Assembly: GCF_900166625.1 (NCBI RefSeq)
Contig: NZ_LT800499.1
Coordinates: 1,468,630 to 1,532,629, forward strand
Origin: Halobacillus massiliensis
GTDB taxonomy: Bacteria; Bacillota; Bacilli; Bacillales; Halobacillaceae
Length of the DNA: 64,000 nt
Direction of reading: 5' to 3'
Positions 62,830-64,000 of this stretch are shown here, piece after piece (position 1 is the stretch's first letter; every line of letters begins with the position of its first letter). The notes under the pieces were generated by a model. It was not told the DNA's origin, searched no databases, and saw nothing but the letters and a program-made list of their open reading frames with translations. The position numbers were made by a program, and so were the translations under genes.

Positions 62830-63457
62830 CACGATTTTATTTGATTTAGACGGTACATTAATTGATACGAATGAACTTATCATTTCATCTTTTACCCATA
62901 CTTTAAAAAATCATGCGGACCGTCCATATACAAGGGAAGAAATTATACAGTTTATAGGAGAGCCGCTAAAAGACAGTCTTGCTTCTGTAAATGAAAACGA
63001 AGTTGAAGAGATGATTGAAACATACCGGAAACATAATATAGCTAATCATGAAAATTATGTAAAGGCCTACGATGGAGTGCTGGAAACCATTCGAACATTA
63101 AAGGAGCAAAACTACCAGCTGGGTATAGTAACAACAAAGATGCGACAAACTGTAGAAATAGGAATGAAAATGACAGAACTCGAAGGACTGTTTGATACCA
63201 TCGTAACTCTTGATGACGTTGTACATGCCAAACCTCATCCGGAACCTGTTATGAAAGCCCTGCGTTCACTTAATGCTCCTGCTTCAAAAGCACTAATGGT
63301 AGGAGATAATACGCACGATATTGAATCGGGAAAAAATGCCGGTACGAAAACTGCGGGTGTTGCTTGGACATTAAAAGGCCGGAATGTACTAGATGAACTT
63401 AAGCCTGATTACATGCTGACTAATATGAGAGAGTTACTTCAAATTACAGGAGGCTAA
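62819..63457 (+). CDS. ppaX: Pyrophosphatase PpaX
   Basis: PpaX hydrolyses the pyrophosphate formed when HprK/P dephosphorylates Ser-P-HPr. The 212-residue HAD-family protein has FDLDGTLIDTNEL (nucleophile and acid/base Asp), a helical cap with IIQFIGEPLKDSL, motif II IVTTKM and motif IV MVGDNTHDIESGKNAGTKTAGV. It sits in the hprK operon, consistent with its job. Confidence 0.95.
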   Translation: MSINTILFDLDGTLIDTNELIISSFTHTLKNHADRPYTREEIIQFIGEPLKDSLASVNENEVEEMIETYRKHNIANHENYVKAYDGVLETIRTLKEQNYQLGIVTTKMRQTVEIGMKMTELEGLFDTIVTLDDVVHAKPHPEPVMKALRSLNAPASKALMVGDNTHDIESGKNAGTKTAGVAWTLKGRNVLDELKPDYMLTNMRELLQITGG

Positions 63458-63461
63458 CCTT

Positions 63462-63977
63462 ATGCGTCGTACACAACGCTTTCCGGTTCAAGGAGCCAAC
63501 TCCCTCTGGCATATTTATAAAACAGTTCCTTTTATAAAAGTAATGAAGAACTTTGTCGTAATTCAAGTGGCACGGTATACCCCATTTTTAAATGTGAAAA
63601 ATGGGATGTACCGCCGCTTTTTAAACATGAGGGTGGGGGATGAAACATCTTTTGCCCTCATGGTAATGGTAGATATTATGTTTCCGGAAAAGATTTCCGT
63701 TGGACGAAATTCTGTAATAGGTTATAATACCACAATATTAGCCCATGAATATTTAATTAACGAGTATCGGCTTGGAGAAGTAGAAATTGGTGATGAAGTT
63801 TTAATTGGTGCCAATACTACGATACTGCCTGGTGTGAAGATCGGCAGTGGGTCTGTAATATCAGCTGGTACGCTCGTTAATAAAGATGTTCCTGCCGGCG
63901 CGTTCGTCGGCGGCAACCCGATGCAATTGATCTACACAAAGGAACAAATGGAGCAGCGGAGAAATAAGGAGAGTTAA
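63462..63977 (+). CDS. yvoF: Left-handed beta-helix acetyltransferase YvoF
   Basis: The 171-residue protein has hexapeptide repeats in the C-terminal half (ISVGRNSVIGYNTTILAHEYLI, VEIGDEVLIGANTTILPGVKIGSGSVISAGTLVNKDVPAGAFVGGNP), the maltose/galactoside acetyltransferase type fold. The acceptor is unknown. AGGAGG lies seven bases before ATG 63462. Last complete gene of the hprK operon here. Confidence 0.88.
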   Translation: MRRTQRFPVQGANSLWHIYKTVPFIKVMKNFVVIQVARYTPFLNVKNGMYRRFLNMRVGDETSFALMVMVDIMFPEKISVGRNSVIGYNTTILAHEYLINEYRLGEVEIGDEVLIGANTTILPGVKIGSGSVISAGTLVNKDVPAGAFVGGNPMQLIYTKEQMEQRRNKES

Positions 63978-63978
63978 G

Positions 63979-64000
63979 ATGGAGCTTAAGCAGACGGTAC
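63979..64000 (+). CDS. Start of the next gene, cut by the window end (possibly hisZ)
   Basis: AAGGAG followed by ATG at 63979 opens a frame (MELKQTV) that runs off the window. In B. subtilis hisZ follows yvoF. Seven codons are too few for identification. Confidence 0.4.

Overview
The window reads as a chromosomal core segment of a low-GC Gram-positive Bacillaceae member. Gene order follows the Bacillus subtilis block tagO, tagV, yvyE, degSU, comF, flagellar genes, hpf, secA, prfB, cccB, ftsEX, ctpB, minJ, uvrBA, yvlBD, hprK, lgt, ppaX, yvoF, with insertions and losses. The products and the type of repeat suggest a Halobacillus- or Pontibacillus-like halotolerant bacillus; that genus-level guess is inference. 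No rRNA, tRNA, prophage, transposase gene or CRISPR array was seen.

Layout. 1-2.3 kb: 3' part of tagO and a split bacterial tyrosine kinase (Wzz-like modulator plus kinase). 2.5-3.1 kb: a DUF2187 protein, then a complete small unit of promoter, cyclic-di-GMP-I riboswitch, 46-codon SinI-like anti-repressor gene and terminator. 3.2-6.3 kb: a TcaA-like membrane protein, an LCP teichoic acid ligase and a YigZ-family protein. 6.4-11.5 kb: degS-degU, a DegV fatty-acid-binding protein and the competence genes comFA-comFC. 11.6-19.6 kb: late flagellar genes flgM-flgN-flgK-flgL-fliW-csrA-hag-fliD-fliS-fliT. In three places where B. subtilis has an accessory gene (yvyF, yviE, flaG/yvyC) only short broken remnants remain. 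19.6-23.4 kb, minus strand: a sulfonate/nitrate-type ABC importer and a membrane acyltransferase. 23.6-28.5 kb: hpf with a sigma-B/sigma-H double promoter, a small CxxC protein, secA and prfB with its programmed frameshift. 28.6-32.6 kb: a WYL regulator divergent from an MDR oxidoreductase, galU and yvjA. 32.6-43.6 kb: cccB, ftsE-ftsX-M23 peptidase, a glutamine-rich small protein, transporters, an MBL hydrolase, ctpB and minJ. 43.8-51.6 kb: a Fur-box siderophore ATPase, a HAD dehalogenase, a divergent CtaA-like protein, an SNF2 helicase and prfC. 51.8-59.3 kb: uvrB-uvrA with a LexA box, yojF-bshB2 (bacillithiol), yvlB-yvlD. 59.3-59.9 kb: three copies of a palindromic Bacillaceae repeat. 60.1-64 kb: hprK-lgt-yvoD-ppaX-yvoF and the first codons of the next gene.

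How it works together. Much of the window concerns the choice between motility and surface life: DegS/DegU, FlgM, FliW/CsrA/flagellin and the c-di-GMP-controlled SinI-like gene. The hag control region is compact: its sigma-D promoter sits in the csrA stop codon and terminator, and its leader carries a textbook CsrA hairpin. The envelope is the second theme (TagO, TagV, FtsEX with its adjacent hydrolase, CtpB, MinJ, Lgt, YvlB/D, SecA). The most interesting candidate for new biology is the riboswitch-SinI module at 2.75-3.1 kb, which would place a biofilm anti-repressor directly under c-di-GMP control.
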